Shown piece after piece: positions 31,628 through 40,758 of a stretch of 64,000 nucleotides of DNA (its first letter is position 1; every line of letters begins with the position of its first letter). Origin of the DNA: Oxalicibacterium solurbis (GTDB taxonomy: Bacteria; Pseudomonadota; Gammaproteobacteria; Burkholderiales; Burkholderiaceae_D); assembly GCF_014635845.1 (NCBI RefSeq), contig NZ_BMDP01000003.1, positions 62,001 to 126,000 on the forward strand. Reading direction: 5' to 3'. The notes under the pieces were generated by a model that saw only the letters and a program-made list of their open reading frames with translations, made no database searches and was not told the origin of the DNA. The position numbers and the translations under genes are program-made.

Positions 31628-32701
31628 TCAAAACCGCGTTTCGCGTGCCGCGCGCAGGAAATTGTCGAGAATCGGCGTGCAATCCAGCAGCTCCGCACCG
31701 CCAGCACGATGGAATTCCGGATGCCACTGCAAACCCATCACGAACCGCGATTTCGCGTGGCGCACCGCTTCAACAATACCGTCTTCGGAGATGGCCTCGA
31801 CCACCAGATCACGCCCCAGGTCCCGCACAGCCTGGTGATGGATGGAGTTGACCAGCGGCGCGGCATTGGATTCGAACAAGGCCCCAAGCGAAGAGCCGGG
31901 CGGGAAGCTGATCGCATGGCGATGACTGTCGTACAAATCGTTCACATGCGGCATCGCATCCGGCACGTCGGTCGCAATATCCTGATACAGCGTACCGCCG
32001 AAGGCGACATTGATCAGTTGACAACCCCGACAAACGCCGAGCACCGGCTTGCCGGCCTCGATGAACTCGTGCAGCAGCTCCAGTTCGTACATGTCGCGCG
32101 CACTGTCGCCTATCCATTCGGGGCGCGTCGGCGTTTGCGAATAGGTCTGCGGCGCGACGTCGGCACCGCCCTGCAATACCAAGCCGTCCAGATGCTTGGC
32201 GTAGTCGCGCAGGCGAATCTTGCTCGGATGCAGCATGCCGTTGGTATTGACGGTCGGGATCATCAAGACCAGCACGTCACGCGACATTACCCATTGCGCG
32301 ATCGATTCTTCCAGGTATTGCAAGGTCTTCGCCTGCAAACCCCTGGCACCGGCTTCAGGATGGAAGATGCGCGCGGAGACGCCGATCTTCAGCGTGCGCT
32401 GCGTCAGCCGTCGACCGGCCTGATCGGACAGGCTTTGCATGCGCGCCGAAAACACGCGCCATACATGCTTCCATGGCGTATCGTCCGGCGCCTGATAGGC
32501 CGGCGTGCCATCCCGGTTGAATTCCAGCTTGGCGCTGGGAACGAACGGTGCGCTAGAGGCGGCAGCAGAATCTTCGGCCGCTGTCGGCGGCGCAGCTGAC
32601 GATGCAGTCGGCAGGTCGGGCGGCAGCGGATCCGCAGTGGGACGCGCATCCGGAGTGGCAGGGGGAACGGGGGGCAGATTGATATCGGATTGATCGGACA
32701 T
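31628..32701 (-). CDS. Class I glutamine amidotransferase-like hydrolase (peptidase C26, PuuD-like)
   Basis: Family members hydrolyse gamma-glutamyl amides such as gamma-glutamyl-GABA in the cytoplasm. The core shows LQGGADVAP, the nucleophile elbow GVCRGCQLINVAFGG, NSIHHQAV and the C-terminal QWHPEFH that supplies the His-Glu pair. About 70 N-terminal residues are Pro/Ala/Ser-rich and unlike the catalytic core, giving 357 residues against about 250 for PuuD. No polyamine genes are nearby, so the substrate is unknown. It is transcribed away from the arsC-like gene. Confidence 0.88.
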   Translation of the reverse strand: MSDQSDINLPPVPPATPDARPTADPLPPDLPTASSAAPPTAAEDSAAASSAPFVPSAKLEFNRDGTPAYQAPDDTPWKHVWRVFSARMQSLSDQAGRRLTQRTLKIGVSARIFHPEAGARGLQAKTLQYLEESIAQWVMSRDVLVLMIPTVNTNGMLHPSKIRLRDYAKHLDGLVLQGGADVAPQTYSQTPTRPEWIGDSARDMYELELLHEFIEAGKPVLGVCRGCQLINVAFGGTLYQDIATDVPDAMPHVNDLYDSHRHAISFPPGSSLGALFESNAAPLVNSIHHQAVRDLGRDLVVEAISEDGIVEAVRHAKSRFVMGLQWHPEFHRAGGAELLDCTPILDNFLRAARETRF

Positions 32702-32891
32702 GGCTTCGCTTCAGATTCTGGAACAGGGATAGACAACCGCTTTCGCCAAATTATCCGCGCTTGCCCGCTTCGTTGCATAAATCGCGATCGGAACCGGCCT
32801 GTCGATTATAGAAAAATCCGCCGTCGCAGCAAACGCGTGCATGCCGAAAACGGCATAATGCGACACACATTTTCTTCATTGCCGACCGATC

Positions 32892-33263
32892 ATGCTGACC
32901 ATCTATCACAATCCGCGCTGCTCGAAATCCCGCGGCGCCCTCGAACTGGCAACAACCTTCGCAGAACGACACGGCTTCGATCTGCAGGTCGTCGATTATC
33001 AGAAGACGCCGCCGACGCGCGCGCAACTGGTGGAATTGCACCGTCTGCTGCAATCCGAAAGTGTCGTCTCCGTACGCGACATGGTGCGCGATGGTGAAAC
33101 CGCCTTCACCGAACTACAGCTCGCCGAGGCTGACGACGATACGCTGCTGGACGCCCTGGCAGCACATCCCGGCTTGTTGCAACGCCCCATCGTCTGCTTC
33201 AATGAACGCGCCGTCATCGCCCGCCCGCCGGAGCTTGTCGAGCGCATCCTGCAAGCGGGCTGA
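32892..33263 (+). CDS. ArsC-family (Spx/YfgD-like) thioredoxin-fold reductase
   Basis: The 123-residue protein has the ArsC fold with Cys10 in YHNPRCSKSR and the conserved RPIVCFNERAVIARPPE segment that includes the arginine near the active site. Such proteins are often called glutaredoxin-dependent arsenate reductases. No arsR, arsB or acr3 gene is adjacent, so a role in arsenic resistance is not supported by context. It is closest in appearance to E. coli YfgD, whose function is unproven. The gene ends 2 bp before the convergent regulator's stop codon. Confidence 0.85.
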   Translation: MLTIYHNPRCSKSRGALELATTFAERHGFDLQVVDYQKTPPTRAQLVELHRLLQSESVVSVRDMVRDGETAFTELQLAEADDDTLLDALAAHPGLLQRPIVCFNERAVIARPPELVERILQAG

Positions 33264-33265
33264 AA

Positions 33266-34936
33266 CTAGGCCGACCAGCTGACCGATTCGGCCGGCGGCA
33301 CACGCGGAATCAGCTTGTAGGCGCGCGTGATTTCGTATTTCTTCAAAATGTCGCGATACATGCTGGTCAACAGCGAAAGCCGCGGATTGCGCGGATCGAG
33401 GCGGCGCGCATTGGCAATATAGTCGCGCGCCAGTTCGCCAAGCTGCGCATCCCAGCCCGTACTGTCCAGACACTTGAGCACAGCGACCGCCGCATTGAAG
33501 ACGACCTGCGGATTCTCCGGCAACTTGGCCGCCGCTTCCGACATCAATGCCACGGCGCCGTGATAGTCGCCCAGCCGCGCCTTTTCAGCACCGGCCGCAA
33601 CCAGATCGACAACCTGGCTCTTGCTCTCCCGCGCGACGCGCTTGGCGAGATCGTCGCGCCCAGCTTCGCGGAATACATGCATCGCACGTGATACCGCCGT
33701 GCTATTCGATGCATTGCCCACCACTGCCGTCATCACCTCGACGGCGCCCTGTTCCAGCCCGCTCTGCAGGCAATTGCGCGCCAGGGTAATTTTCGTGTCG
33801 TTGGACATGCCGATCGGTTCACGGCAGGCGGCAATCGCCGCTTCCAGTTCTTCGATCGCCTGTTCCGTATCGCCATTGTGCTTGTGCAGCATCGCCGTCG
33901 CCAGCGCGCGGCAAGCCGGCGTCTTGCGGACATTGGCAAGCGATTTCGCCAGCTCGCGGATCGCCGATGTCACCAGTTTCAACTCGCCCTTGCCGATCGA
34001 TGTCTCGACCAGCCGCACATGATCTTCCGGTTCGCGAAATTCCGAAAACCGCGCCTTCGCGACCACTTGCTGGAAGACGCGATGCGCAGTATCGGTGTCG
34101 CCCGTTTCCAGCGCCACGCAGCCGAGCCGGCGCAACCTCTGCAACGCATACGGCGAACGATGCACGGCATTTTCCAGTGTCTGCTGCGCCTGCCTCATCC
34201 GGCCCATCGCTTCCTGCGTACGCGCCAGCCAGTCGTAGGCTTCAAGGAATTGCCGCTTTTCATCGACCAGCGTCTGCAACATGTCTTCGGCTTCGGCCAG
34301 GCGATTCTGCATGAACAGCGTGGTCGCCAGACCAAGCCGCGCCCAAGCGATGGAGCGCTTCGCGAACAATTCCGAATACAGCGCTTCGGCTTCGTCCAGC
34401 TCACCCAGCATCATATGCACCTCGGCCCGCAGACGCATGAAGTCCGCCTGGTGGCGCGGATGTGTGTGCTCGCCAACCTCGCAGGCTTCGATCGCTTCGT
34501 TCAAGCCGCCGTGATCGATCATCTGGTGAATCGGCGTCAGCGCATCACGCTTGTCGATGGCCTTGGCAATGCGTTCGAGCAGCATCTCGGCGGTGAACGG
34601 CTTCAGCACATAGTCGTTGAGCATCAGTTCGGCGGCGCTGACGACTTTTTCGTGGTTGCGCTCGGCCGTCACCATGATGAAAACGGTGGAAGGCGGAATG
34701 AGTTTGTTGTGGCGCAGGTCTTCCAGCAGTTGCTGGCCGTCCTGCCCTTCGCCCAGATCGTATTCGCAGACGACCAGATCGAATGCCTTGCCCTTCAACG
34801 GGCGAATCGCGCTGCTGGCGCTGGCGGCATATTCGATCCTGGTCATGCCGCTCGAGCTCAGCATGTTGTGGATGCTGGCGCGCATGCCTGCATGCGGTTC
34901 GATGATCAGAGCGGTAAGTCCGGCGAGTTCTTGCAT
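33266..34936 (-). CDS. Response-regulator receiver domain fused to TPR repeats, Glu at the phospho site
   Basis: Residues 1-125 form a CheY-like receiver domain (TALIIEPHAGMR at the start, DYVLKPFT near its end with the conserved Lys). The position of the phosphorylated Asp reads VVCEYDLG, so Glu (codon GAA) replaces Asp. The rest, about 430 residues, is helical with TPR-like repeats (LDEAEALYSELF, EDMLQTLVDEKR, ALETGDTDTAHRVFQQV). There is no DNA-binding or enzyme domain, so output is probably by protein contact. The start MQELAGL is chosen over ATG 34984 by domain fit; neither has a clear ribosome binding site. Confidence 0.85.
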   Translation of the reverse strand: MQELAGLTALIIEPHAGMRASIHNMLSSSGMTRIEYAASASSAIRPLKGKAFDLVVCEYDLGEGQDGQQLLEDLRHNKLIPPSTVFIMVTAERNHEKVVSAAELMLNDYVLKPFTAEMLLERIAKAIDKRDALTPIHQMIDHGGLNEAIEACEVGEHTHPRHQADFMRLRAEVHMMLGELDEAEALYSELFAKRSIAWARLGLATTLFMQNRLAEAEDMLQTLVDEKRQFLEAYDWLARTQEAMGRMRQAQQTLENAVHRSPYALQRLRRLGCVALETGDTDTAHRVFQQVVAKARFSEFREPEDHVRLVETSIGKGELKLVTSAIRELAKSLANVRKTPACRALATAMLHKHNGDTEQAIEELEAAIAACREPIGMSNDTKITLARNCLQSGLEQGAVEVMTAVVGNASNSTAVSRAMHVFREAGRDDLAKRVARESKSQVVDLVAAGAEKARLGDYHGAVALMSEAAAKLPENPQVVFNAAVAVLKCLDSTGWDAQLGELARDYIANARRLDPRNPRLSLLTSMYRDILKKYEITRAYKLIPRVPPAESVSWSA

Positions 34937-35245
34937 GATGTAAAACCGATGACGAGAGAGCAGTGGAAAGCGGTTGCTCCCCATGCAGAATATTACCGCA
35001 CGGAAATTCTTTGCAAGAATGCCGTTGTATTTTGATGCGCAAGCTGTGCTTTCGTTGATGCAAAAACAAGCTGCCCGGCAGTCGCAGCCGGCCTTCGAAC
35101 CGATCGATGCATCCAGCTATCCGGCGCACATCGCAAAAATCTCAGCCTCGCACAATGCGTGGACACTTGCCACCTGCCCGAATCGTCAAGACAAAATGAA
35201 ACGGGCCGGCAAGCCGGCCCGTCGTTTTCCGCAAGACTACCTGGT
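34937..35245. other. Intergenic region with a terminator, no supported gene
   Basis: This region separates two leftward genes. Near its left end 35198-35232 forms a very stable hairpin (ACGGGCCGGC/GCCGGCCCGT), followed on the minus strand by a T-rich stretch, and is the terminator of the CBS protein gene. The remainder probably holds the promoter of the receiver-TPR gene, but I see no consensus match. Confidence 0.6.
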
Positions 35246-36577
35246 TCAGGCTTCCACTTTCGCAGCCGGCTCTTCGGCCGGCGTCTCCAACTGTGTGACC
35301 AGCAGGCGATCAATACGGTTGCGATCCATGTCCACCACTTCGAAACGATAGCCTTCCCACTCGAAACTGTCGGACATTTGCGGAATATGGCCGAGGAAGG
35401 TCATCACGAAACCGGCCAGCGTGTGATAGGTGCCGGCCGCCTCTTCCGGGAAGCGCACTTCCGTCTGCAACAGTTCGCGGAAACGATCGAACGACATGCC
35501 GCCGTCGATCAGCCACGAACCGTCGTCGCGTTGCACGCCATCGACTTCATGATGCTCGTCGATCACCGAAACATCGCCCACCAGCGCACCCAGCACGTCG
35601 CTCAGCGTGACGACGCCCTCGATCTCGCCGTACTCGTCGATCACCAGCGCCAGTTCAGCGCGGTTCTTCTTCAGCGTTTCCAGCAGTTGCATCGCGCTGA
35701 TGGTTTCCGGCACGAACAGCGGCGGACGTGCGGCAGCTTCGATATCGACCGCCGTGATCGCCTTGCCGTGGATCGCCTGATCGAACAGGCTGCCGGCGTG
35801 CACGATGCCGATGATGTGCGACAGATCGCTCTTGCAAACCGGGAAACGGCTGTACGAGCTGTCGGCAATCTTCGCCAGATTGGTTTCGATCGGATCTTCG
35901 ATGTCGATGTAATGAATGTCCATGCGCGGCGTCATCAGGCTGCCGACACGCTGGTCATCCAGCCGCAGCGCGCGCGACACGATGTCGTGCTCGGTCTTTT
36001 CGAACAGGCCGGCATCGGCACCTTCGCGGAACAGGCCGGTGATTTCTTCCTCGGTGACCGCATCGTCCTTCTTGTGATGCATGCCGAGGATGCGCAGCAC
36101 GAATTCGGTGGTGAACGTCAGCACCTTGACGAACGGTGCCATCAGACGCGACAGCCACAACATCGGCGCGGCGACCAGCGAGGCGATCGTTTCGGGATAC
36201 TGCATCGCGATGCGCTTGGGAACCAGTTCACCCAGAATCAGCGAACCGAACGTGATGCCGACAACCACGATGCCCAGCGCGATTTCGCGCGCATAGACGG
36301 TCAGGACCGGGATCAGCGCGATTTCCGGCGTTAATTTTTCGACCAGCGAAGCTTCACCGAACGCACCGTTGAAAATGCCGATCAGCGTGATGCCGACCTG
36401 GATCGTGGAGAGGAAGCGGCTGGGGCTCTCCGACAGATCGAGCGCTGCCTTGGCGCCGCGGCTGCCGTTTTCGGAGAGTTTCTGGAGACGAATGCGTTTG
36501 GAGGTAACGATGGCGATTTCCGACATGGCGAATACGCCATTGACGAGAATCAGGCCGATGATGATAAATATGTCCAC
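35246..36577 (-). CDS. CorC/HlyC-family membrane protein with CBS domains
   Basis: Inner-membrane protein of the DUF21-CBS-CorC class, linked in other species to magnesium or cobalt homeostasis. An N-terminal DUF21 domain with about four hydrophobic segments (VDIFIIIGLILVNGVFAMSE first) is followed by paired CBS domains (MTPRMDIHYIDIEDP, LALVIDEYGEIEGVVTLSDVLGALVGD) and a transporter-associated C-terminal domain. The GTG at 36577 starts at the position where homologues begin; a further GTG at 36655 would add 26 soluble residues. Older annotations as hemolysin are misleading. Confidence 0.88.
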   Translation of the reverse strand: MDIFIIIGLILVNGVFAMSEIAIVTSKRIRLQKLSENGSRGAKAALDLSESPSRFLSTIQVGITLIGIFNGAFGEASLVEKLTPEIALIPVLTVYAREIALGIVVVGITFGSLILGELVPKRIAMQYPETIASLVAAPMLWLSRLMAPFVKVLTFTTEFVLRILGMHHKKDDAVTEEEITGLFREGADAGLFEKTEHDIVSRALRLDDQRVGSLMTPRMDIHYIDIEDPIETNLAKIADSSYSRFPVCKSDLSHIIGIVHAGSLFDQAIHGKAITAVDIEAAARPPLFVPETISAMQLLETLKKNRAELALVIDEYGEIEGVVTLSDVLGALVGDVSVIDEHHEVDGVQRDDGSWLIDGGMSFDRFRELLQTEVRFPEEAAGTYHTLAGFVMTFLGHIPQMSDSFEWEGYRFEVVDMDRNRIDRLLVTQLETPAEEPAAKVEA

Positions 36578-36735
36578 TACGAAGGGAACCGACGGTTTGG
36601 ACCCGCCTGCCCTGCTGTTGAAAGGATTGGAATCATAACATCCGCATGCGATCACGCAGCAAAACTGACGAAATCCGGTTTAAATCCCCGCTAAAACATG
36701 ACATTTTTAAACGCGCCATTTCCTGCAAAACGCCC

Positions 36736-36945
36736 TCACCAGAATCGTTTCACTGCTTCGGCGATCAAAAAGACGACCGCCGACCACAGCACCGTCGAGC
36801 CGAAAGGCAGCACCAGCTTCAGTCGTCCCAGATCGATACGTACATCGCCGATGATGCGGCCGACGCCCACTTTTTCCAGTATCCAGGGCAATAACGCGTA
36901 AAACACCGTCAGCCCGACAAAAATCGCGGCAACCCAGCGAATCAT
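36736..36945 (-). CDS. DUF2905 small membrane protein, copy 2
   Basis: Function unknown. The 69-residue protein has two hydrophobic helices (FVGLTVFYALLPWILEKVG and STVLWSAVVFLIAEAV) separated by a short amphipathic GRIIGDVRIDLGRLK loop, the DUF2905 pattern. It is paralogous to the gene 25 bp upstream, which suggests a tandem duplication and possible heteromeric assembly. Confidence 0.85.
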   Translation of the reverse strand: MIRWVAAIFVGLTVFYALLPWILEKVGVGRIIGDVRIDLGRLKLVLPFGSTVLWSAVVFLIAEAVKRFW

Positions 36946-36970
36946 TCTTCCTCCATGACGAATCGCGCCG

Positions 36971-37165
36971 TCACAGCAGGCGCGCCAGCAACAAGGCCAG
37001 CAACGACAGCAGCACCGTCGATGCGAACGGCAGGAACAGCGTTTTTCCGAACAAGCGGAAGCGCAGGTCGCCCGGCAGGCGGCCGATGCCGAGTTTTTCC
37101 AGCCACGGCAACGCAGCGGAGAACACGATGACGGCTATAAAGATAACAAGAAACCAGCGGACCAT
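36971..37165 (-). CDS. DUF2905 small membrane protein, copy 1
   Basis: Function unknown. The 64-residue protein shares with its downstream neighbour the order MVRWFLVIFIAVIVF, LPWLEKLGIGRLPGDL, a short basic loop and a final helix after PFASTVLLS. Conservation of the LPW, G.GR..GD and PF.STVL motifs between the two copies indicates common descent. It follows the MidA-type methyltransferase gene and is probably co-transcribed with it. Confidence 0.85.
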   Translation of the reverse strand: MVRWFLVIFIAVIVFSAALPWLEKLGIGRLPGDLRFRLFGKTLFLPFASTVLLSLLALLLARLL

Positions 37166-37219
37166 GACCGCCTTTCAGGGGAAACCATGTGATTGATGCG
37201 CCGTCCGACAGACAGCGCG

Positions 37220-38386
37220 TCAGAGACGCCAGCTCCGATCGGCACGGTCGAAGCGATCCGGCAATTCCACCGCCTTGCCGACCGCCAGCACCTTGAACAG
37301 CTCGCCCATTTCGGCCGGCGACGTCAATTTCTGTACCGCGTTGGATTGCGGCAGATAAGCCTGCACGTTTTCCGGTGCCGTTCCCAGCAAGCGATCGGCC
37401 AGCCCGGCCGACAACAGGAAGCCGGCCTGGCTCATGTAGCCGATCATGTCCAGCCCGCCCTGCACCGCCGCGTGCGCCATCGCCGTGAAATCGATGTGCG
37501 CGGTCAAATCCTGCAGTCCCGGCAGATAGAACGGATCGCCATGCGCATGATGCCGATAGTGGCACATCAGCGTGCCGGTGCTGCGCTGGTCCAGATAGTA
37601 TTCATGCCCCGGAAAGCCGTAGTCGATCAGGATCGCCGCACCGCCACGGCCGGATTGTGCATAACCGGCGTCGAACATGCCAGCCAGCGAACGCATGAAG
37701 CCTGCCGCAACCGGATGCACTTCGGTGACATAGCCGACCGGCAGCGCATCCGCATCCGGAATCTGCGCCAGCAACGCCGCATCGCAATCGCGGTCCTCGA
37801 AGACGAAGCGGTCGTCGCGCCACGCCACGCCGCGTTCCCGCCAGCCCTGTTCGCCCTTCGCCACCAGCGACACCGGCATCGCGTCCAGCACTTCGTTGCC
37901 AACCACCACGCCGGAAAACGCCCGCGGCATCGCATCCAGCCACGTCACCTGCGGATAAGCGGCCAGCCTTTCCTGCTGGCGCGCGCGCAATTCGCCGGAC
38001 AAATCGACAATCGCGTAACTTTCGACCGCGATACCGGCCGTTGCACATTCGGCAAGGATGTCAGCTGCCAGCTTGCCGGTGCCGGCACCGAATTCCAGGA
38101 TGTGCGGCGCACTCTGCGCCATCAGTTCGCCGATCGGATGCGCCAGCGTGGCGCCGAAAAGCGGCGTCATCTCCGGCGCGGTTGTAAAATCACCGTCTTT
38201 GCCGAGTTTGGCCGCGCCGCCGCTGTAATAGCCGAGGTCCGGCGCATACAGCGTCAATTCCATGTAACGCGAAAACGGAATCCAGCCGTCATGGCGGCGG
38301 ATCTCGTCGACGATCAGATGCTTCAGGGCTTGCGACGCAGCGAGCGCGTCCGGCGAGGGTTCTGGTAAATGGGCGTGGGCTTGCAT
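37220..38386 (-). CDS. MidA/NDUFAF7-family SAM-dependent methyltransferase
   Basis: Mitochondrial relatives methylate an arginine of complex I subunit NDUFS2 during assembly; the bacterial target is not established. The 388-residue product has the family N-terminus (GWIPFSRYMELTLYAPDLGYYSGG), the catalytic loop DGDFTTAPEMTPLFG and the SAM motif ILEFGAGTGKLAAD. GNEVLDAMPV follows. The start MQAHAHLPEP avoids upstream codons in the divergent promoter. It is divergent from the FolM-like gene by 100 bp. Confidence 0.9.
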   Translation of the reverse strand: MQAHAHLPEPSPDALAASQALKHLIVDEIRRHDGWIPFSRYMELTLYAPDLGYYSGGAAKLGKDGDFTTAPEMTPLFGATLAHPIGELMAQSAPHILEFGAGTGKLAADILAECATAGIAVESYAIVDLSGELRARQQERLAAYPQVTWLDAMPRAFSGVVVGNEVLDAMPVSLVAKGEQGWRERGVAWRDDRFVFEDRDCDAALLAQIPDADALPVGYVTEVHPVAAGFMRSLAGMFDAGYAQSGRGGAAILIDYGFPGHEYYLDQRSTGTLMCHYRHHAHGDPFYLPGLQDLTAHIDFTAMAHAAVQGGLDMIGYMSQAGFLLSAGLADRLLGTAPENVQAYLPQSNAVQKLTSPAEMGELFKVLAVGKAVELPDRFDRADRSWRL

Positions 38387-38486
38387 GGCGCGTATTGTAG
38401 AGAAATCGGCGCAAATAATCTGAATCCGGCGAATCCGACGCAACCGTTACACCCGGCACAAAAATTCCGGCACAACCGAAACGATC

Positions 38487-39263
38487 ATGTCCGCACAGTC
38501 GAACGCTTCCAGAAAGACCGTACTGGTGACCGGCGCCGCCCGGCGCATCGGCCGCACGATTGCGCTCGCGCTGGCACAGCGCGGCTGGGACGTCGTCGTG
38601 CATTACCACCGTTCGGCCGATGCCGCGCGGGATGTCGTCGGCGAGATCGAAGCGCTGGGCCGGCGCGCCGTTGCGCTGTCGTGCGATCTGGCCGATGAAA
38701 CAGCCGTGCGCACGCTGCTGCGTCGCGCATCATCGTTGCTGGGCCCTATCTCGTGCGTCATCAACAATGCTTCGCGCTTCGACTACGACACAGTGCAGGA
38801 TATTTCACGCGCCTCGCTGGATGCGCACATGCATGCCAATCTGCTGGCCCCGGTTCTGCTGGCGCAAGCGCTGCACGCGGCGACACCGGAAGACGCGCAA
38901 GCCGTCACGATCAACCTGCTGGACCAGAAGCTGTACAACCTGAATCCCGACTTCCTGTCGTACACCTTGTCGAAAGCCGCGCTGCACAGCGCCACGACGA
39001 TGCTGGCGCAGGCGCTGGCGCCGAAGGTGCGCGTGGTCGGCGTCGCGCCCGGCATCACACTGGTATCCGGCAACCAGACCGAAGCCGGCTTCGCGCAAGC
39101 ACATCAAGCGACGCCGCTGGGCCGCTCCAGCACGCCGGACGACATCGCCGCCGCAGTCTGCTTCGTCGCCGAATCGCCGGCCATCACCGGCACCACGCTG
39201 GTCGTCGACGGCGGCCAGCACCTGATTTCCCTGCCGCGCGACGTGATGTTCGTCGCCGGCTGA
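38487..39263 (+). CDS. SDR-family reductase, FolM/pteridine-reductase-like
   Basis: NADP-dependent short-chain dehydrogenase of 258 residues. It has the nucleotide-binding motif TGAARRIGRTIA, the NNAS strand, and catalytic Tyr-Lys in YTLSK. The TGAARRIG form is characteristic of FolM and pteridine reductases that reduce dihydrofolate or dihydromonapterin. The next gene, 26 bp downstream, is dihydroneopterin aldolase, which supports a pterin substrate. The exact substrate remains inferred. Confidence 0.82.
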   Translation: MSAQSNASRKTVLVTGAARRIGRTIALALAQRGWDVVVHYHRSADAARDVVGEIEALGRRAVALSCDLADETAVRTLLRRASSLLGPISCVINNASRFDYDTVQDISRASLDAHMHANLLAPVLLAQALHAATPEDAQAVTINLLDQKLYNLNPDFLSYTLSKAALHSATTMLAQALAPKVRVVGVAPGITLVSGNQTEAGFAQAHQATPLGRSSTPDDIAAAVCFVAESPAITGTTLVVDGGQHLISLPRDVMFVAG

Positions 39264-39289
39264 TCCTTTTTCCGTCTCAACCCACAATC

Positions 39290-39685
39290 ATGAATTCCTT
39301 CCTCTTTCATCCCAGCCTCGCCAATTGCCGCCGCCTGTTCCTGCGCGACTACGAAGTACAGATCAACATCGGCGTACACGACTTCGAAAAGAAGGGTGAG
39401 CAGCGCGTGCTGATCAACGTCGACCTGTTCATTCCGCTGAATGAATCGACGCCGACGCACGATTTGCTGGAGGAAGTGGTGGACTACGACTTCATGCGCT
39501 CGACTATCGCCAAGCGCATGGCTGAAGGCCATATCCATCTGCAGGAAACGCTGTGCGACGATGTCATCAAGGCGATGCTCGCGCATCCGAAAGTACGCGC
39601 CGCGCGCGTCTCCACCGAAAAACCCGACGTCTATCCGGATTGCCAATCGGTCGGCGTCGAAGTATTCCGCATCAAGGAGGACTGA
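39290..39685 (+). CDS. folB: Dihydroneopterin aldolase (FolB family)
   Basis: Cleaves dihydroneopterin to 6-hydroxymethyl-dihydropterin in folate synthesis; some relatives are epimerases. The 131-residue protein contains the family elements [22 protein letters not shown], the conserved Glu in HLQETLCDD and the strand [23 protein letters not shown] 39290 follows the SDR gene closely, and ttcA follows after 2 bp, so the three form one operon. Confidence 0.86.
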   Translation: MNSFLFHPSLANCRRLFLRDYEVQINIGVHDFEKKGEQRVLINVDLFIPLNESTPTHDLLEEVVDYDFMRSTIAKRMAEGHIHLQETLCDDVIKAMLAHPKVRAARVSTEKPDVYPDCQSVGVEVFRIKED

Positions 39686-39687
39686 AC

Positions 39688-40641
39688 ATGTCCGACACCG
39701 CATTGCAGTTCGCAGCGCCGCACGCAACAGAAAAAGCTGCACCGCCGACGGCGAAGCAGGCCGAAAAGATCGCCTACGAAAACAACAAGCTGCACAAGCG
39801 GCTGTGCCGCCAGGTCGGCCAGGCGATCGGCGATTTCAACATGATCGAGGAAGGCGACCGCGTGATGGTCTGCCTGTCCGGCGGCAAGGACAGCTACGCC
39901 TTGCTCGACATTCTGATGACGCTGCGCGAACGCGCGCCGATCAACTTCGAGATCGTCGCCGTCAACCTCGACCAGAAGCAGCCGAACTTCCCGGCCGATG
40001 TGCTACCGGCCTATCTGGAAAAGCTCGGCATTCCGTTCCACATCGAGAACCAGGACACCTACAGCATCGTCAAGCGCCTGATCCCGGAAGGCAAGACGAC
40101 CTGCTCGCTATGCTCGCGCCTGCGCCGCGGCATCCTGTATCGCGTGGCCGACGAACTGGGCGCGACCAAGATCGCGCTCGGCCATCACCGCGACGACATC
40201 ATGGAAACCTTTTTCCTCAACATGTTCTTCGGCGCCAAGATCAAGGGCATGCCGCCCAAGCTGCAGTCGGACGACGGGCGCCACATCGTGATCCGTCCGC
40301 TGGCCTACGTGAAGGAAGCCGATACCGAACGCTATGCGCAGGTGAAGGATTTCCCGATCATCCCGTGCGATCTGTGCGGCAGCCAGGAAAACTTGCAGCG
40401 CAAGCAGATCAAGAACATGCTGCGCGAATGGGAGAAAAAACATCCGGGGCGCGTCGACAACATCTTCGCGTCGCTGTCCACCGTCGTGCCGTCGCACCTG
40501 ATGGATCGCGATCTGTTCGGATTCGCCGATCTGAAACCGACCGGCGAAGCGATGGCAAACGGCGATATCGCATTCGACGAAGAGCCGTGCGCGACCACCG
40601 CTACGCAAGTCGGCGTCATCAAGCTGCATGCGGACGAATAG
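39688..40641 (+). CDS. ttcA: tRNA 2-thiocytidine(32) synthetase TtcA
   Basis: Iron-sulfur ATP pyrophosphatase that thiolates cytidine 32 in several tRNAs. The 317 residues contain the PP-loop SGGKDS and two CxxC motifs (CSLC and CDLC) that bind the cluster. The start is fixed by AAGGAGG at 39674-39680, 7 nt before ATG 39688. It is the last gene of the reductase-folB-ttcA run. Confidence 0.96.
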   Translation: MSDTALQFAAPHATEKAAPPTAKQAEKIAYENNKLHKRLCRQVGQAIGDFNMIEEGDRVMVCLSGGKDSYALLDILMTLRERAPINFEIVAVNLDQKQPNFPADVLPAYLEKLGIPFHIENQDTYSIVKRLIPEGKTTCSLCSRLRRGILYRVADELGATKIALGHHRDDIMETFFLNMFFGAKIKGMPPKLQSDDGRHIVIRPLAYVKEADTERYAQVKDFPIIPCDLCGSQENLQRKQIKNMLREWEKKHPGRVDNIFASLSTVVPSHLMDRDLFGFADLKPTGEAMANGDIAFDEEPCATTATQVGVIKLHADE

Positions 40642-40696
40642 CGACTAAGCAACGACGAAGCAACGACAAAACAGCAACAGCAAGTAGTAAAATTTC

Positions 40697-40745
40697 CAGG
40701 CGGGTGGACGACCTCCCGCCTTTGCCACTGTCCGGGACGACCCGT
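40697..40745 (+). promoter_or_regulatory. Guanidine-II (mini-ykkC) riboswitch controlling the SMR transporter
   Basis: Two adjacent hairpins with identical ACGA tetraloops are visible. P1 is GGCGGGTGG-ACGA-CCTCCCGCC (40699-40720). P2 is CGGG-ACGA-CCCG (40733-40744). A 12-nt linker separates them. This matches the guanidine-II class, in which guanidinium binding joins the two ACGR loops. The ribosome binding site GGAG begins at 40748, 3 nt after P2, so control is probably translational. The gene that follows is a SugE/Gdx-type SMR protein, the usual guanidinium exporter under this switch. Confidence 0.88.
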
Positions 40746-40758
40746 TTGGAGAAATGAA

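Noticed and set aside
32892-33263. Arsenic resistance operon at the ArsC-family gene
   Set aside because: No arsR, arsB, acr3 or arsH neighbour; the protein is a lone Spx/YfgD-like member, so the fold alone does not support arsenate reduction.
34974-35351. 125-codon plus-strand frame between the receiver-TPR and CBS protein genes
   Set aside because: It crosses a strong terminator and the 3' end of the CBS gene and has no motif. About 200 bp of it is intergenic, so a very short product cannot be fully excluded.
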